DNA of 64,000 nt, from contig JACBWW010000003.1 in the NCBI GenBank assembly GCA_020086605.1, positions 3,486,281 to 3,550,280 on the forward strand, written 5' to 3'. The stretch is from Lanius collurio (taxonomy: Eukaryota > Chordata > Aves > Passeriformes > Laniidae). Every line of letters begins with the position of its first letter. Positions within the stretch are counted from its first letter, which is position 1. Made by a program: the position numbers and the translations under genes. Below, piece after piece: positions 39,601 to 53,849 of this stretch. Under the pieces are notes generated by a model. It ran no database searches. It saw nothing but the letters and a program-made list of their open reading frames with translations, and was not told where the DNA came from.

Positions 39601-42600
39601 TCCCAAATTAGTCCTGGCTCCCCTGAGGGACTCTAGTAAGTGCTTAGCATTTCTTGCCCCTTGAATGAGTCCCTACTGGCTGAGGTGCCTGACTCAGATC
39701 ACAACCCACAGAGTGTGCCCAGTAAGCGCTAATAAAATCAAGCTGCCAGCAGCACCATGAGAAGCTGTGCTTCAATTTTAAAACCCCAGGGCAAGACAAA
39801 ATGAATGCACTTTATCCCATTAATTAGCCTATGTAGTAGGAATAGAGTCTGCAGCTCAGTACATCCCATTCCCCTGGTTCAAGGCGTTGAGGACATTGAA
39901 CTGGGACAGGAGCTACGCATAAGAGAGAAGGAAATTTGCAAAAATTTGCTGGCTCTGCAGCTGTTAGTCTGTGAGCAGGTGATTTCATTTATTGAAAAGC
40001 CTGTATCTTGCTTATTCTTCCAAAGAAAATCAGCAACAGCCTTATACTGGAGCAAGGACACAAGTATGCAGTGCACAAGTGGCCATGAATGCCTGGACTG
40101 GGCTTCTTGCACCCCAGGGACAGGCAGGGTTTCACACAGCCCTGCTCAGTGTTTCCTGGGCTGGTGGATAGGTTTTGATCCTGTCCTGACATACCTAATC
40201 TTCTCCATGGGCTGTACAGAATGCTAAAATCTGTTTCCAGGGAGAGTTCTCTTGAATTATGATCAAATTGGATAACTTTGTCATTTTTGCAGCACCCTAT
40301 AGTCAGACTCAGCTGTACAAATAAGCACAGCTTAGCAAAAGTCTGTATAACTTCACTGATCTATGTCTGTTTATATTTTGGCCTTAGAATATCGATTTAT
40401 TATTTGGTATCTTAGCACTTATTTTCATGGGCAATAAGCCTGATTTTTCATACAATTGAATGGGTATTTTTTTAGTCATTCTTCAGTAATCAGTATTTCT
40501 TTTTACATTCAGTGCATAAAAATTGCTAGCAGCTTTGAAACCACCATAATACAGTCATGCTGATCTTTGACAAAGAGTTCTTAATGTCCCAGAATTTTGC
40601 ATTCGAACCAGAACAGGAAGCAGTTTTCCAGGAACAGAGCAAACAACTAATCCATCATTTGTGTATACAAATAATAGGTTAATTATGCATCCCTCTTCAA
40701 TCTAATTGAATACTTTAACTTAAAGTTATTTAAAAAAAAATAAGAGAAAGCATATTTTACAAAACAAAGCATTTGTTTAAGTTGATTATTAAAATCTGTG
40801 GAAATTTTTGTGTGTACAACATGAATTTAAACATGTCAGAATTTAAGCCCATAAGTCATAGAACCCCCCCTTGGATTCAGAGTCTAGTTTAGGAATAAAA
40901 TTATGAAAGTATAATTATGTGGCAGAATTATGCTTAACACAACTGAGAGTAACCAAGGATTGAATTGCTTGTCTTTCTCCACCTTGTCCCTAGCCAAGTG
41001 GCAGGAAACAGCTGGCCAGAATTTTTTAGTGTCTTTAATGAAGTGAATACTTAGTTGTTAGGATTTGGTGATTAAATGAACTACAACTAATATTCCTGTG
41101 TGGATTTACTGAAATATGATTGTCCTGAAAAGAAGGCAACTCTCTATGTAAGATTTAGCTAGGGAGAAAACTTATACAGAAGTTTAAACTGTGGAAAAAA
41201 TTCTTAGGGGGGTCTATTTCTTATTGTTGTTATTATTACAGGACTCCTTAAAGGCACTGAACCAAGGCACAAATTAACTGATTTATTTTGATGTCTCACC
41301 TCAACCAAGTACATACAAATGGCTAAACTAAGTAAATAAGCTAAGTGAATTTTTTCTGCTCTCAGGACTCTCTTACTTGTTCTGTTGTAATGAATATAAA
41401 GCTCAGAGGGTTATTGCAGAGTGGTCATAGGTTAAATAAAGCTCTTCAGAACAAAATCGTTAAGCTGCAAAATATAGAATCCTCTGTATACAGGAAACTC
41501 ATCCTGATGCTGGTAGTTTAGGTATAACAACAGGCATCAAAAAGTAACCAAAATTATTATGTTGGACATTTTGCATCTGTTTATGTTTTACTAGAGGAAA
41601 AGTAAGATATTCCAGATTTACTTTCATCATTTGGTACTTACAGTTGATGTATATTCCAGATTTGCTTAACAAGAAATGTTCACTTTGTGTGAATTCACCC
41701 TCCCTCTTAGCTACACTTATAATCATTTCATAATGTAAGCCATGAACTAAATATTTTTTGTCAAATGATCAAACTAGACTTGCTGTTCTTTTGCAGGGAA
41801 AAAAAAAAAGAGAGGAAAAATAAAGAAAACAAGCAAATGAACAACAACTAAAAAAAAACAGGGTAAACTGAGTTCAACTAAAACACCAAAACACTGTCAA
41901 GTCACTTTGATATCCAGTCACATGGTACTGACAGGAATTTTATTCTATTAAACAATATATTGAATAGTCACATTTGTGTTCAGATTATTGTTTAAAGGCA
42001 CTTGTAAGGCTATTTAACAAGAAATCTTAACAAATAATAGCCTGCATAAACATCTTTATCTATTACTGACAAGTATAACAGGTTAATTTGATTGACTATG
42101 TTATCCTCCTGAATAGTAGAAATGGTCACAGCATTAGCCACTTCCCCTTCTAGAGGCAAGAAAGGGTTTGAAAATACACAACTCAAATTCTTCTTATCAA
42201 GCCTTTTTAAACATGAAAAAAATACCTCCACTTATAATTTCATCCACATCTCAATTAAACAAAAGAGAGATTTTTCTGACAATTGCAGTGAACTTTTAGT
42301 AAGGTCTGTAAACTGGCACAACTCACTTGACTTTAATCAATTTTCAGAATCCTAAAATGTCATATCTAGCTACTGTGTGTTATGCCTCTTGGGTTTGGTA
42401 GAGGTTTACTGCTTAACCTGAAATAGTGAAGAACTCAGTTCTATCAGTAACAAAGCAGACTGTGATAAAGTAATTAAAAAATAACAGTGTCAACGAATTC
42501 CAGGGGAAAAGCACAAAATAATGGATCTAATTAGTTTTATTTTTTCCCTTTTGCATTTCTCAAGGCTTCCAATATTCTCACAATATTTACAAAACTTTCT

Positions 42601-45600
42601 AACAGTATTTGAATTTTTGTATGCATTGCTCTGCTCCTGTTAATTTTCATTTTTACCTATAAGTGGATATCATAACAGCATAACCTAAATGTCCACAATA
42701 CTTGCTCTGATCTTTGAAAACCTGATGTTTAAAACACTGATAATATCTATAAAAGGAAACCTCTAAAATCTAGAGATATTTAAGTAAAATGTTATAGTGG
42801 GCACTTATGAGACATTAGATCTGGACACTTGCTTTCCCAGAGCTGGGCCCCAGTCCCCTTTGTCAGGTACAAGCTCCTCAGACTTGGGAAGGCAAAACTG
42901 ATTTCCCCCTTGACCTTAGTCAAACCAAATGAACATCCTTGGGCATCTTGAAGAAATCTTCCAAATTTCTGCTGTGAATTCCTGCACATTTTAGACCTCT
43001 GTGCCCTTTTACATTTGGTATTAATGCTGCCAAACACAATACTGCCTGCTTAGAGTCCAGCCTTCTTTCAGAAGCAGGGGATTTGCTCAGCCTAAGACTG
43101 CTCTTTTCCTGTTACTTCAGTAGAAAAGAAGACATCTCCAACCAGGAGTAGTCAGCTTCACCTCTGGATGCTACATCCCTCAGTCCTTGTCTGAGACAAA
43201 GTCATAGAGGTCATAAGCAGTGGAGGTCAGTCCCATGTGGCACAGTCAGGCACTCAATAGGTCAGACAGACTATCCCTAAATTTGTCTTGCATATTATCT
43301 CAATCTCTCCAGTACCCAGACAACCCTTTTTTAAAGCATGTGAAACCTCATTATACAGTGTCAACACATGGCTATAGGCAAGACAGGAGCATATTAAAAT
43401 AAGAAATTTTTAACTGTAAAGTCACAGACACTACCAGGCCCAGGCCTGTTCAAATACATTTCAATTGCCTTCCTAAAATTGGAATAATTTTTAGACAGTG
43501 GTGCTCTCCTGATCTGATAAATAAATTATTGAGATTGATGGGTTTTATATGGCCTAATAGGCTTTTTTTTTTTTTTATCACTGTTGGTTGACTATTTCAA
43601 AAAATGTCCTAATATAATTCTTCTGTTATTATAAATACTAATCAAAAATTACCAAACATTCTGAAACACAGCATCTGAGGTCAAAATGTGCTGGTGATTT
43701 GCATAAGAATCAATTATGCTACAGAGAAGTGTCTGTGCACACATATGTCAACATTTGTGTAGAATGCCAGGAGAAACAGAGATCTATGTATACATACATG
43801 AAAAACAGAGATCTGAATTCTTGCCGGTGTGACTACTAATCAGCATAGTTGTGAACTGCAATTTCCATAAAATTTTGCTTCATATGATTCCCTATTTTCC
43901 CATTCCCTTCTTGGATCTCATCAAGCATTAGTTGTTTGTTAGTTCATATACTTTATGTCACATCTTATTTCTCTCGAGCAGCTGAAAGGAAGAAAGAGAA
44001 AAATATGCTTTTCTCTAACACAAACTTTCTGCTGCTAAGTTCTTAGGCTGTTTTTCTTTCTAGGGGTAATTTTTTGGGGGAAAGAATCACCGACTGACTA
44101 ACCAGCTGACTCAAGGAAAGCATTAGATACACTATGAATGCTCTGGCAGGACTAACACATTTGTCAGTTTAGATCTGGCTTGTCCATATCCTTTTCCCAT
44201 TTAGGAAGACGACAAATTAACCAAGGCTCAAATCCTACAACTATTAATGTAAATCAGTAACTTTAAACTTACAAATGGCTCAGTGCCTGCACTGACACTA
44301 GCTATCTGCGTACATTCTTGGACAGATATGGAACTCTGTATGTGTAAATTTAGCATGGAGCCTTGCTGCAATCAGTTAGTTACAGCATATTGCAGCACTA
44401 ACAGTTGGAAGAAGCAGAAAGTCTCCAAATAACTACAGCCAGCAGTTGAAATCTCAGAAACTCTCACATCTGAATAACATCAATGTCACAAAATCTCATG
44501 CTGGATTTGGCAGTCCTCATTCAAATAAGGTAAATTACTTCACCAACATAACTGTTTATAGGATTATGTAATTCCTCGCTACACTTTTTTCCATCTTCAG
44601 CCCACAAAAAAGACATAAAAAAGAGAGAACACATATGTGTGTGTATATATATATATATATACACATATAAAGCACGTATATGTGTACATTCACACACACA
44701 GAGACATATATACATTCAAACAGTCATAGTATGGATAATGAGTGACAAAAAGCCCACTTGTGTCATTTTGTCCCAGCACTTGCTTCTTGATTCAAGAATC
44801 AAGTTTAAACAAAATATTGGGGCTACAAGGCCAAACATTAAAAAGTTAGGAAATCCACTAGTAAAGGCTAGTTTTTGAAACAGTGCCTCATTCTGAGGGA
44901 TCTGTCTATTCAGCAGACAATCAAGTGGGATGATGCAAGGCCTAGAAGAGGAAAAAGATAATCACTTCTTTGTTTCTCAGTCTGACAAAAATGTTAATCA
45001 TATGAAATCTTTCCAATTCTCACATCATGGACAAAAGCATTGGAATCTGAATTCCAGCAGAAGTTTCTCATATGAAATAAGGGAATAATCAGCAGTGATT
45101 TTTGTCCCACTGGTATGGAGAATAAGAGATATGCCCTGCCAGTGATGTGCCAGTTATTTAGTAAGTAGAAGAGGAACTCTGAAAATCCTGGGTCTCATCC
45201 CAGGTCCTGGAAGATTATGTGTTTTGGTGGCCATAGACCTTTCACAGTCTTTTCTAACCTGTCATTTTCCACCCTTCTCTTTTCCTTTGGACAAGCTGTT
45301 CACACTTCTCTTCCTATTTTTTTATTGTTTCTACTGCTTGACCTTTTCTATGACCTCTTTTAAAGCCAGTTGCCTCTTCCTTCAGATCCCAAGTCGTGCA
45401 GACATCTGTCCCTGTCCCAGCTCTGCTCCCCACTCAGATTTTGATTCAAGGCTGATTAATCTGTCCTTCTTCAAACTGCCCTGAACTGATGTGGACAGCA
45501 ATGAAGGAGGAATGAGAGCAGAAAAAGAGACAGTATTCTTGCTCTCGCTTCTAGAGTTACTGAGGCACATAAGAGAAACAATTATGAGGAATGACATGCT

Positions 45601-48600
45601 TAGCTCTGTTCTGATTGCCAGCCTTGAATGTACACACTACAGATGAAATCCACAAATAATTAAACTCTAAGCTATTATATCAAATATATCCAATGATAAC
45701 TCTGCCAAATGGGTGTGTATTTTTACAGGGAAAGAAAAAAATACACCTCTTTTTGGCCTCAAGATACCTCTTTGTTAAATTTAAATCATTTACTGTAAAT
45801 CAGTTTATTCAGTAAGGTCACGCAGATTTTTAACATTACCAAACAAAACAATTTCTCCGTATCATTCCTGGAAACAGTTAAACTGTTTTGTTGAAGCTTT
45901 CTTGTTATATAAAAGCAAGACATGCAGTGTGAGGCTGACATCAGTCATAAAAAATTCTTGTCTGAAGGATTACATCTAACAATAAGAACCACACCAGAAT
46001 CTTATATAAGAAAATGTTAGCCATCTTTAAATAAGAATCTTACTTTTAGCTCCATCTACGGCATATATATACATATAAGTGTTCATTGAACATTATCTAG
46101 TTTTAACAATCTGCCAGCATTGCTATTTTGCATGCATTTCAAAAGTTTTTTTTTGTTTACCTGCATTTGCATGCAATCATGTCAAATCCATGATCTGTTT
46201 CTCTTGGTAAATTCACATAAAGCTCATCAGGCCAAATTCCTCTGAACAAATTCACCAGTCTCTTTTGAGTAACATGAATGACTATTTTCAACTAAGATAT
46301 GCTTAATACTTATGTGAAAATATAAATGCACTTAGGTTCTCTGACGGAAATTACTAGAACACCTTACAGTGCTCCAGGTTCCTCTTCAAGGTCATATATT
46401 GAATGGACTTGTGGAAATCCTGTTGCACATAGTTATTTACCAGTCCAAAGACTGACTTACTGACAGTTTAAGAAGAGAGAAAAAACCCACCTTATTTAGA
46501 AGGACTTTTTCTCAAATTACTATAAATTCTATCCTATTCTCTTTATTGCAATAAACCCTGAATAGTTGGATAAAGAATATCTTCATTTTTTTAATCTTCA
46601 TTTTTGGTTTCCTTACATGCGATTCAAGTAGGACAAGCTCACAGACTATAACAAAAGTTGCAAGCATAAATCTTAAATTAATTGATGGAAAGCCTAACCT
46701 CATTATGGTTTATCTATTTTACTTCTAAATATGTTTACATTCTTAGATAAAGGCAACTGTATTCCCTTAAAGTCAACTCATAGATCCTTCTGTATTGATT
46801 CATCCATTATTAGCATATTTGAAGAGATTAATATGTTTAATATGTAACCATGTAGAGCTACAGTAACACAATGTCACATTTTCAGCGTAAAAGATATTTT
46901 ACAAATGTATAGTTTTCCTTTAACTTGGGCACTGCCAATGTTATGTTATAGGTTGAAAGTTCTGTCTCAGCAGATAGACAAATCCTGGCTGAATATTATA
47001 AAGCTCTGATTCTGGTAAAATTGTGGTTTCCTCTTCCTCTCTCCTGTATATAAACAAACCCCATTTCTCTTGAGAATGTTCTCAGTATTAGGTATTTACT
47101 TTCCCCTCAGAGGGAAAGTAGAGGAAGGCCACAAAAATTGGCCTTCTTTACTCCCCACATCAGATAATTGTGATGACTAAGACTTTCTAACAAGGAACAA
47201 GATGTCTATCGCTGCCACAGTAGACGCTCTTCCAGAAATATCTGATGGCTTCGACAGATGAGGTGAAAAGAAAGCAGTCAGGATGAGGTCCCAACAGTCT
47301 GAATAGTCCCAGATCCTCATGTCTGACACTACCTAATGTATCAGTCATTCAGTTCAGCTGATGATGTGTGTACAAAAAATACTGGATTCTTACTGAGGAG
47401 GGTAGGTGATAAGAGTTAGTTACAGTGCAACTTATTTTTATCTCTTTTTAAAAATGTGGAAATAGCATACATGAGGAAATATCAGACCTGACGTATTTCA
47501 TACCATTTGATTCCCAGCATATTGCCCTTTAACAGCTTGTGCCTCGCACATTTGTAAGGCAGTGATTTTTTCTCTCTCTCTCTCTTTCTTCCCCCACCCA
47601 TCTCCTTCTCTCTTACATGTGGGTCCTCCATATGACCCCCACACATCAAATGCAATTGCCTGACCTGCTCTGTGATGTACTAACCAGCTGTGTCGGGAAT
47701 CACAGACTGAGAAAGAAGCTATAAGAGATGGAGATGGAAGAGTGCATCACTGCAGATTTCTTCCAGAAAATCCCAGAAGACTCACAGATCCAAATCAGGA
47801 CAATAGCCTTCCTTGTCACATGCACAGTGTGCCTTGGAGGCATGATCATCACAGTCTTGGGCTCCAGTGGTGGGTGGAGTTCGGCCACTGCATGACCCAG
47901 TTCAGGGAGTCCAATGTATTACACTATCAAAAAATAGACAACTAAAAAAACTCATTTAACTTATCTATTCTTTCAATTCAAGCAGTTGGTAGAGTGAATA
48001 CTACATAAATAATGGCTGTGGGATCTCACTTTTATACTCTTATGCATACGTTTTACAATAATATAATTATTTATATGACCACACAGGGTTTATTTCACTG
48101 GACTTCTCTTCATTCTGTACAAAGGGGGATATCCATGGTAGCAATTTTCCACCAGAAAGATGGTATTCTCTGTTTCATTTTGAAGCTTGTATTCAATAGG
48201 GCATTTTAGATTTTGAATTTCAGAACTGGCATACTCTTCTCTTACCCTTAAATGCAAAAATAGCTAATTTATAATTAAACAATATTAGAAACTCTTTTCT
48301 CAGTATTAATTGACGAGTGATTTCACATATTTTAAAAGAGGCTGTTTCCCACATCTGATTTTTTTACAGCATATCCAATACATACTTTTATTATAATATT
48401 CTAATGATACTGTGATAAAACATGACTGAAGCTGTATTACCCAATGAGTCACACAAGCACCTAATGCACTCATATTTAATATTACCAGGCATTATAAACA
48501 GGATTAGAATAAATGAAAGAAAAAGGAAAAAAAGAAAAATGAGACATAAAATATAGATTTATCTGTTGTCCAATGCTTTCATTAGCTTGAAAACAAGTTT

Positions 48601-49500
48601 ACTATGGATTTACACTGTGACTTATTATCTTCAGAATCACAAACCTAATTCTAATCCACTAATAAAAATAATATTACATGCATGTTGCATTAAAATAACT
48701 TAAGGATGAATTGTTCAACTTTACCAGGTTTTTTTAGGACTGGATACAATAATAGAAATTGGACTCAGATGTACAGATTTTTCAAGGATATTATGGACCA
48801 TATTTCCATGGACATTTTTATTGTTTCTAGTCCTCTAAAACATTCCAAAAAATATGCTTTTATCTGAGTAGTTTTTTCTGTTTATTAGTTTCTGTAAATA
48901 TTTTTTCCTAGTATGTCAATTGCAGGTCTATAATTTCATTCTTACTATTGCAGATAACAAAAATTTCCTTTTAATTCTACTTTGTGAATATTTAATTCCC
49001 ACTGAAGTTAGCTGAAGTAGAATTATGTGTGTTTGTAATTCAGAAGAAGCTTTGCACAATTGTGGTTCGGAGGATTCCATTATATTGTTCTCTGTAACTG
49101 TTGCAAAAAAAAAAAAAAATTGAACCAATTTGTTTGATATAGTAAACTCTCCATATTCAGATAAGAAAGATAAATAATGTGTTCTTACATGTTCACCAAT
49201 AATATTCTCCAATTCAAATTATTTACTATTTATTGCAAAAAAATTCAAATAAGTTAGATTTTTATTCCTCTGTAAGCATATTTTGCAGCTCTAACAAGAA
49301 TTTTTTTTTTTAAGTGTGGACTAATGAAGAGGGAAGAGCTAGCTTACAGATATTAATACCAGCTAAACACAGAGAAATAGAAATGTAATTATGCAGTTGC
49401 TTTGCTGACAATAATAATATTTTAAAGTCAAGTGAGATTTCAGTGTTCTGAGGGAAATCTCATGCTTTTTTTTTTGAGGGAGTTTTTTCACTTCTAAGCT
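33691..49500. other. AT-rich intergenic region without recognisable transposons
   Basis: About 16 kb in which I see no CR1, LTR or DNA transposon. Simple repeats include a TG/TA dinucleotide tract near 44635-44660, a TC tract near 47570-47588 and a T run near 43564-43577. Open frames up to 140 codons (39805-40227, plus) have no recognisable domains. A pair of perfect stem-loops is at 47097-47146. Confidence 0.5.
44633..44662. repeat. (TG)n(TA)n dinucleotide microsatellite
   Basis: An alternating purine-pyrimidine tract (ATATGTGTGTGTATATATATAT and on). CA- and TA-rich sequence continues to about 44715. The short Tyr/Ile-rich frames here are artefacts. Confidence 0.9.
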
Positions 49501-51300
49501 CCCGATCGTGGAACTGAGTTATGAGGTAGGTATTCCAGATTTCATGATTTTATAAATTAATACCCCCCTTCCAAACTTAGAGTGTAAAACTTAGTGTGAA
49601 AGAAGTTTAAAAATCAGAAGACAAATGAAAAGCCACTCAAAAAAAAAAAAAAAAAGGTCATGATCTGGAGAAAAAAACAGATCTGAGCACGGCACTAGAG
49701 GTTTTGGGTTTGGAGAGGGTTGTTTTTTTCCAGGAGAAACATATGCTGAGAATAAGATTTTTCTCATGTAGCAGAAAAGCAAGCAGGAAGAGAAAGAGAG
49801 GTGTTAAATCCTGCAGCTTTCCCCTCGCACTCCGTGTCACCACCCCATCACTGGGACTGGGCCTCACCTGCACTTCGGCAGCTGCCCCTGAGCAGCCCTC
49901 TCCCTGAACATGAAGCCACCTTGCCTGTGTGCAGATATCCCATACAAAATACAGAAAGTGGCAAAACGTGTCTTAAATCTGCTCCTGTCACAGGCACACA
50001 CAGCTCCAAGCTCGGGGAAGATAATGTCCATATGCTGGAGTCTGCCTCTCCAGGAAAATCATGCCCCCTCTCTTGCAGAGAGGTAAAGAAGGAGGAAGGG
50101 GTGGGAGGAGGTTTGCTCTCTCCCCCTCTCCTAATGGGGCTGTGCAGAAAAAGGCACAGTTCCGGAGAGGCAGAGCAGACACATGGCTACATGGCCAGGA
50201 GGTTAAGTCACATTTTCTATCCCTACTTCAGAGGTTTCATGTTGAGTTTGTGCTGTGCTCTCACCAGCAGGAGCAATCTCATCCCACACTGGAAAAGGTG
50301 ACCACCTCCAGCAAGGGGTTAGGGTTTTAGGCCTGCTTGGAGAGGGTATACCAGCCTGAGCCCTTCAAGAACATGGCATCAGCATGCTGGGGTCAGCCCC
50401 CCAAACATGGTTAGGCATAATCTTCTCACCCGTGGTAAGGATGAAGCCTGTCTAGACTTAAGGGAAGATAGCACCTCATTTCTTGGGTGAGTTTAGGGTC
50501 AAAAAATAATACAATCCTGAAGCCAACTGTTCTCAAAGATAAGAAGCCAAATAAGACCTTTCTTTCCCATTTACACCTTGTCTCCTTGAACATAGCCTGA
50601 AGCTCCTTAACAAGCAGTACAAGGAGGTCCTGATGCCTGGAGGTCTGTCCTTTCTGATTATAGTTTTCTGAAGTTTGTTTTACCAAAGAGCAACAAAAAA
50701 ACAAAGTACCACACTGAAGCCCACATGGTTTACAATGTGAATCCAGAGCATATGGAAAAAAACCCACTCAGGGACCAGGTCCTAAAATTCATCCAGACCT
50801 GCGGTAAACACTCACGATCCAGAGGCTTGATAACAGCTTTGCATATCTCTTGGTACCCACATTAAAGTTCTCTCTCTTTAAGATACATTGCAAATGCACT
50901 AACTACCAGGTATATCCCTACAGGCAGGGGGAAACGTCATACCAGAAGTAGGAAATACACCCATCCTAAAAGGTATGAAAATCCCTTCCACTTCCTTAAA
51001 ATGTGTGAGAGAAACGCTGCAAGACATTGCTCCCCCTTCTCTTGCAAACTCAGGCCTGACTGATTTCCACCAGCACAATAGAGCGGTGAACGACTTGTTG
51101 GGAGAAGGGCAAATCATTCCTGGCCAAAATCAGTGGGTAGCTCTCTGCCAGCTCAATGCCCCGATGCAGCATGTGGCCGGCAGCCGGCAGGAACCATTTC
51201 CATGTGAGTCACCTACAAGACTGCAGGTGCTGGAAGCCTGTGGAAAGTTGAAGCCCAGCCACTAACAGCAATGTAATCATGTTGCTTGCTCAGATCTCCT
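49501..51300. other. Intergenic, transition to higher GC
   Basis: Unique sequence with GC rising compared with the desert to the left. Overlapping open frames on both strands (the longest, at 49801-50301, is 166 codons) have no family pattern. A-runs lie near 49106-49120 and 49638-49656. Confidence 0.5.
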
Positions 51301-51309
51301 GCTGATAAA

Positions 51310-51720
51310 TGCACCCAGTTACTCCTAACTGTCTCCCGTACAAAATAACACCTTCCAGAACACCTACCTCTTCAATAGATTTTAACCACGCTGCAGCTGC
51401 ACAAGAAAATCCATTCATCAATTATAAATCAATTGAGGAAGAGAAATCTGCAGCTCGCCTGATTGCCCTTGCTGTCCCTGCTACTCGCTGATCCAGCCTG
51501 CCAGGTACTATTATTATTATTGTTACTACTACTATTATTACTATTACTCTTATCTCAGAGGCTGGATGAGTTGAACAGATCATTCCTTCCTTTATTGATA
51601 ATAACTGCAGGAGTAATTCATTGGCAGAGCGATCATCCCTCTGGTTGAAAAGTGGCAGAGAGGAAGACAGAAAGGGAGAAAGAGAGAGATGTAGTCTGTG
51701 TACCACAAAAGGCCATGGAA
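51310..51720. promoter_or_regulatory. Candidate regulatory block split by a (TTA)n repeat
   Basis: Unique sequence with several homeodomain-type sites (ATCAATTATAAATCAATTGA near 51417; TTATTGATAATAACTGCAGG near 51592). It is interrupted by a TTA/TTACTA triplet microsatellite at about 51508-51552. It has the look of IRX-cluster conserved non-coding DNA, but conservation is not tested here. Confidence 0.3.
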
Positions 51721-53200
51721 GTAGGGCGGGCCAGACGCAACCGCAGTCCCTGGCTACAGCCCTCTCGTTCTGACTGTGGAAGACCTCTTTAAATAGGTAA
51801 CAATTCCCTGAAAAAGAGCTCTGCTCCTCCTGTCCTGTTTACGCTGTCAGTTCCAAACCCTCTCATTACAGGAAAAGAAGATTTGCATTATTCGAGGCTG
51901 CTTTTAACAAGTAAAGCATTTGCAAAAGTTTACTTCAGAGGGAAGGATTAAGGGGGGGCTTGTTGCTCCAAGAGGCAAAAAAGTAACTGTCTGGATAAGG
52001 AGAAGCAAAGGCAGGCTGGAAATGTTAAAAAGACTGGAAAGCACTTCGGGAAGTTTTATCCACACTCTGATAAACATAGCTGCATTAACGATCATTGGCA
52101 ATGGTGAGGGGGGTACGCATATCAAAGTCTGAAAAAATATAATTACAATGAAATTAATAACAATAATAATAATCCATGGGGGAGGGGGATTTTTACCCTC
52201 CCCTGCTGAAGCAGGCTTGTGGATATTTTTCTATTTTATTAAACTAATCACTCTAAATATGACAGTATGCCAGTATTTCTGGAACTAAAAGAGTAGCAGG
52301 ACAACTGGATATTTTACTTTTTTTTGGTGTTGAGTGTTCCGAGGTGACTAAATTTGCCTTGTTGAGCCTTGTAAAATCCTGACTTAATCATGTAAACTTC
52401 TGTGTAAGCAAAATAGATGAAACTTCAAAGGGTCAAAAACCCTTTAGGGATTTGTGAGGAGACGCCAGCAATAGATCCTAATCTGCCTCCAGAATCCTGG
52501 CTGTATTTGTCCAAGAAACTGGTACCAGCAAACTCTCGAAGGTAGAGATAGTGGGTTGATTCAGCCTTTATCCCCTTAGAGAGTATTGGCTTTGTGAGGC
52601 TCTAGGCAGCGCTTCAACGCCAGGGGATCTTGCCCAAACCCTCTAAAAATGAAGTACAGGAGTAATTTGAGATAATGACTTTGTAACAGGCTTGGGCAGA
52701 CCTTGGACAGAAGAAGTGAGAGATGTTATCACCCCAGCATTCCTCTTAAAATGCAGTTTTTCCCCCTGCTTATTCCCAGTTAGTCAAAGCTACATTAACA
52801 TTCCATCCAGGGCTGCTAAACAGAATCTTAATTAGTCCTGATACTCTTGTGCAAGGGGTTTATTCATTGCACTCTTAACTAATGGTTGCTGTCAGAGTAT
52901 TTTTTTTCTTCTCTGGGTTCTTTGGGGATATCGTGTTCTTCTGCAAAGCATGACAGAAATGTAATGTGCATGCAAAAAAAAAAAAAAAAAGGAAAGAAAG
53001 AAATGATTGCAGATCTGAAATCTTGCGACTGAGTCTGACTCCAGCCTTGTCTAATGGCGAGACATTGTTAGGACTAATGAGAATAACTTCACCAACAGAA
53101 ATATCCCTGCAATTTGTTTATCTTAAATTTCAGTGATACACACTCACTCTTTTTTTTTTCCCCGTGACAGAAAAAAATACATACTTGTTAGTATTTTGAG
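51721..53200. other. Intergenic, mixed unique sequence
   Basis: No gene recognised. There are TAAT-rich patches near 52770-52890 and 53030-53140 that could be regulatory, an A20-type run at about 52974-52990, and an AATAAT tract near 52155-52175. Confidence 0.45.
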
Positions 53201-53379
53201 TTCAAGCAGCTCTCACTAAATTTTTAGCCCTCTGTATTTTGCATTAGATGCCCGTGGCTCAGTATTTAGCAAGAGAATCCGAAAGTGGAGAATTAACAAG
53301 TTATCGAGCGGCCCGCTGAGCCTGCAGAACTCTTCTCTCTGCATTAAATCGTATTTATAGCCCCTCTTTACAGCCATTC

Positions 53380-53700
53380 CTCCCTCCGCCCCTCGTTTTA
53401 ACACCCACACACGCGTACACCCTTTCTCTTTTACACGCACACGCGTGTCCGTCCCCGCAACTCTGCGCTCGGACTGGCTCCAGTGCCTGCAAGGGGAAGC
53501 GCTGGCGCCCGCAAGAGTTGTGCACACACGTATCTTTTGAGGTGAGCATCCCTCAAGGTTATTTGTGGCTCGGCGCTTAATCGTGACAGTGAGCAGCCAC
53601 GACACACACCACTAAAGCCAAGGAGAGGCGAAGCGGGGGTGCCCCGCTCTCCGCGCTGGGCTCTTTCGTTAATCAACCGCGGAAGAAGCTGCTTTTTGCC
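53380..53700. other. CpG-rich patch (possible orphan CpG island)
   Basis: Dense CpG with GCG/CGC motifs (ACACGCGTACACC, ACACGCACACGCGTGTCCG, AAGCGCTGGCGCC, CTCTCCGCGCTGGG), about 6 kb beyond the IRX2 3' end. The frames at 53216-53676 are compositional. It could mark an unannotated transcript start or a Polycomb-type developmental CpG island. Confidence 0.4.
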
Positions 53701-53849
53701 TGTAAATCTGCGTTCAGCTACACCGATCTTGGAAGCAGATTTATAAGGCTATAAATTACCGTTTCTTTCTTGGGGCTTGGAGGAAAGAAATAAAGAGAGG
53801 GAGAGAGTGAGAAACAGAGACATAGAGAGAGAAAGGTGTTTCCTTAAAA

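Noticed and set aside
39805..40227. 140-codon open frame on the plus strand
   Set aside because: No recognisable motif, a competing frame on the opposite strand, and length within what chance allows in a 64 kb window.
49801..50301. 166-codon open frame on the plus strand
   Set aside because: Overlaps several frames on both strands in a GC-richer stretch. No domain, and no splice or promoter context that I can support.
53216..53676. Overlapping minus-strand frames (up to 129 codons) in the CpG patch
   Set aside because: Three frames overlap in different phases with no family resemblance, as expected where GC-rich sequence lacks stops.
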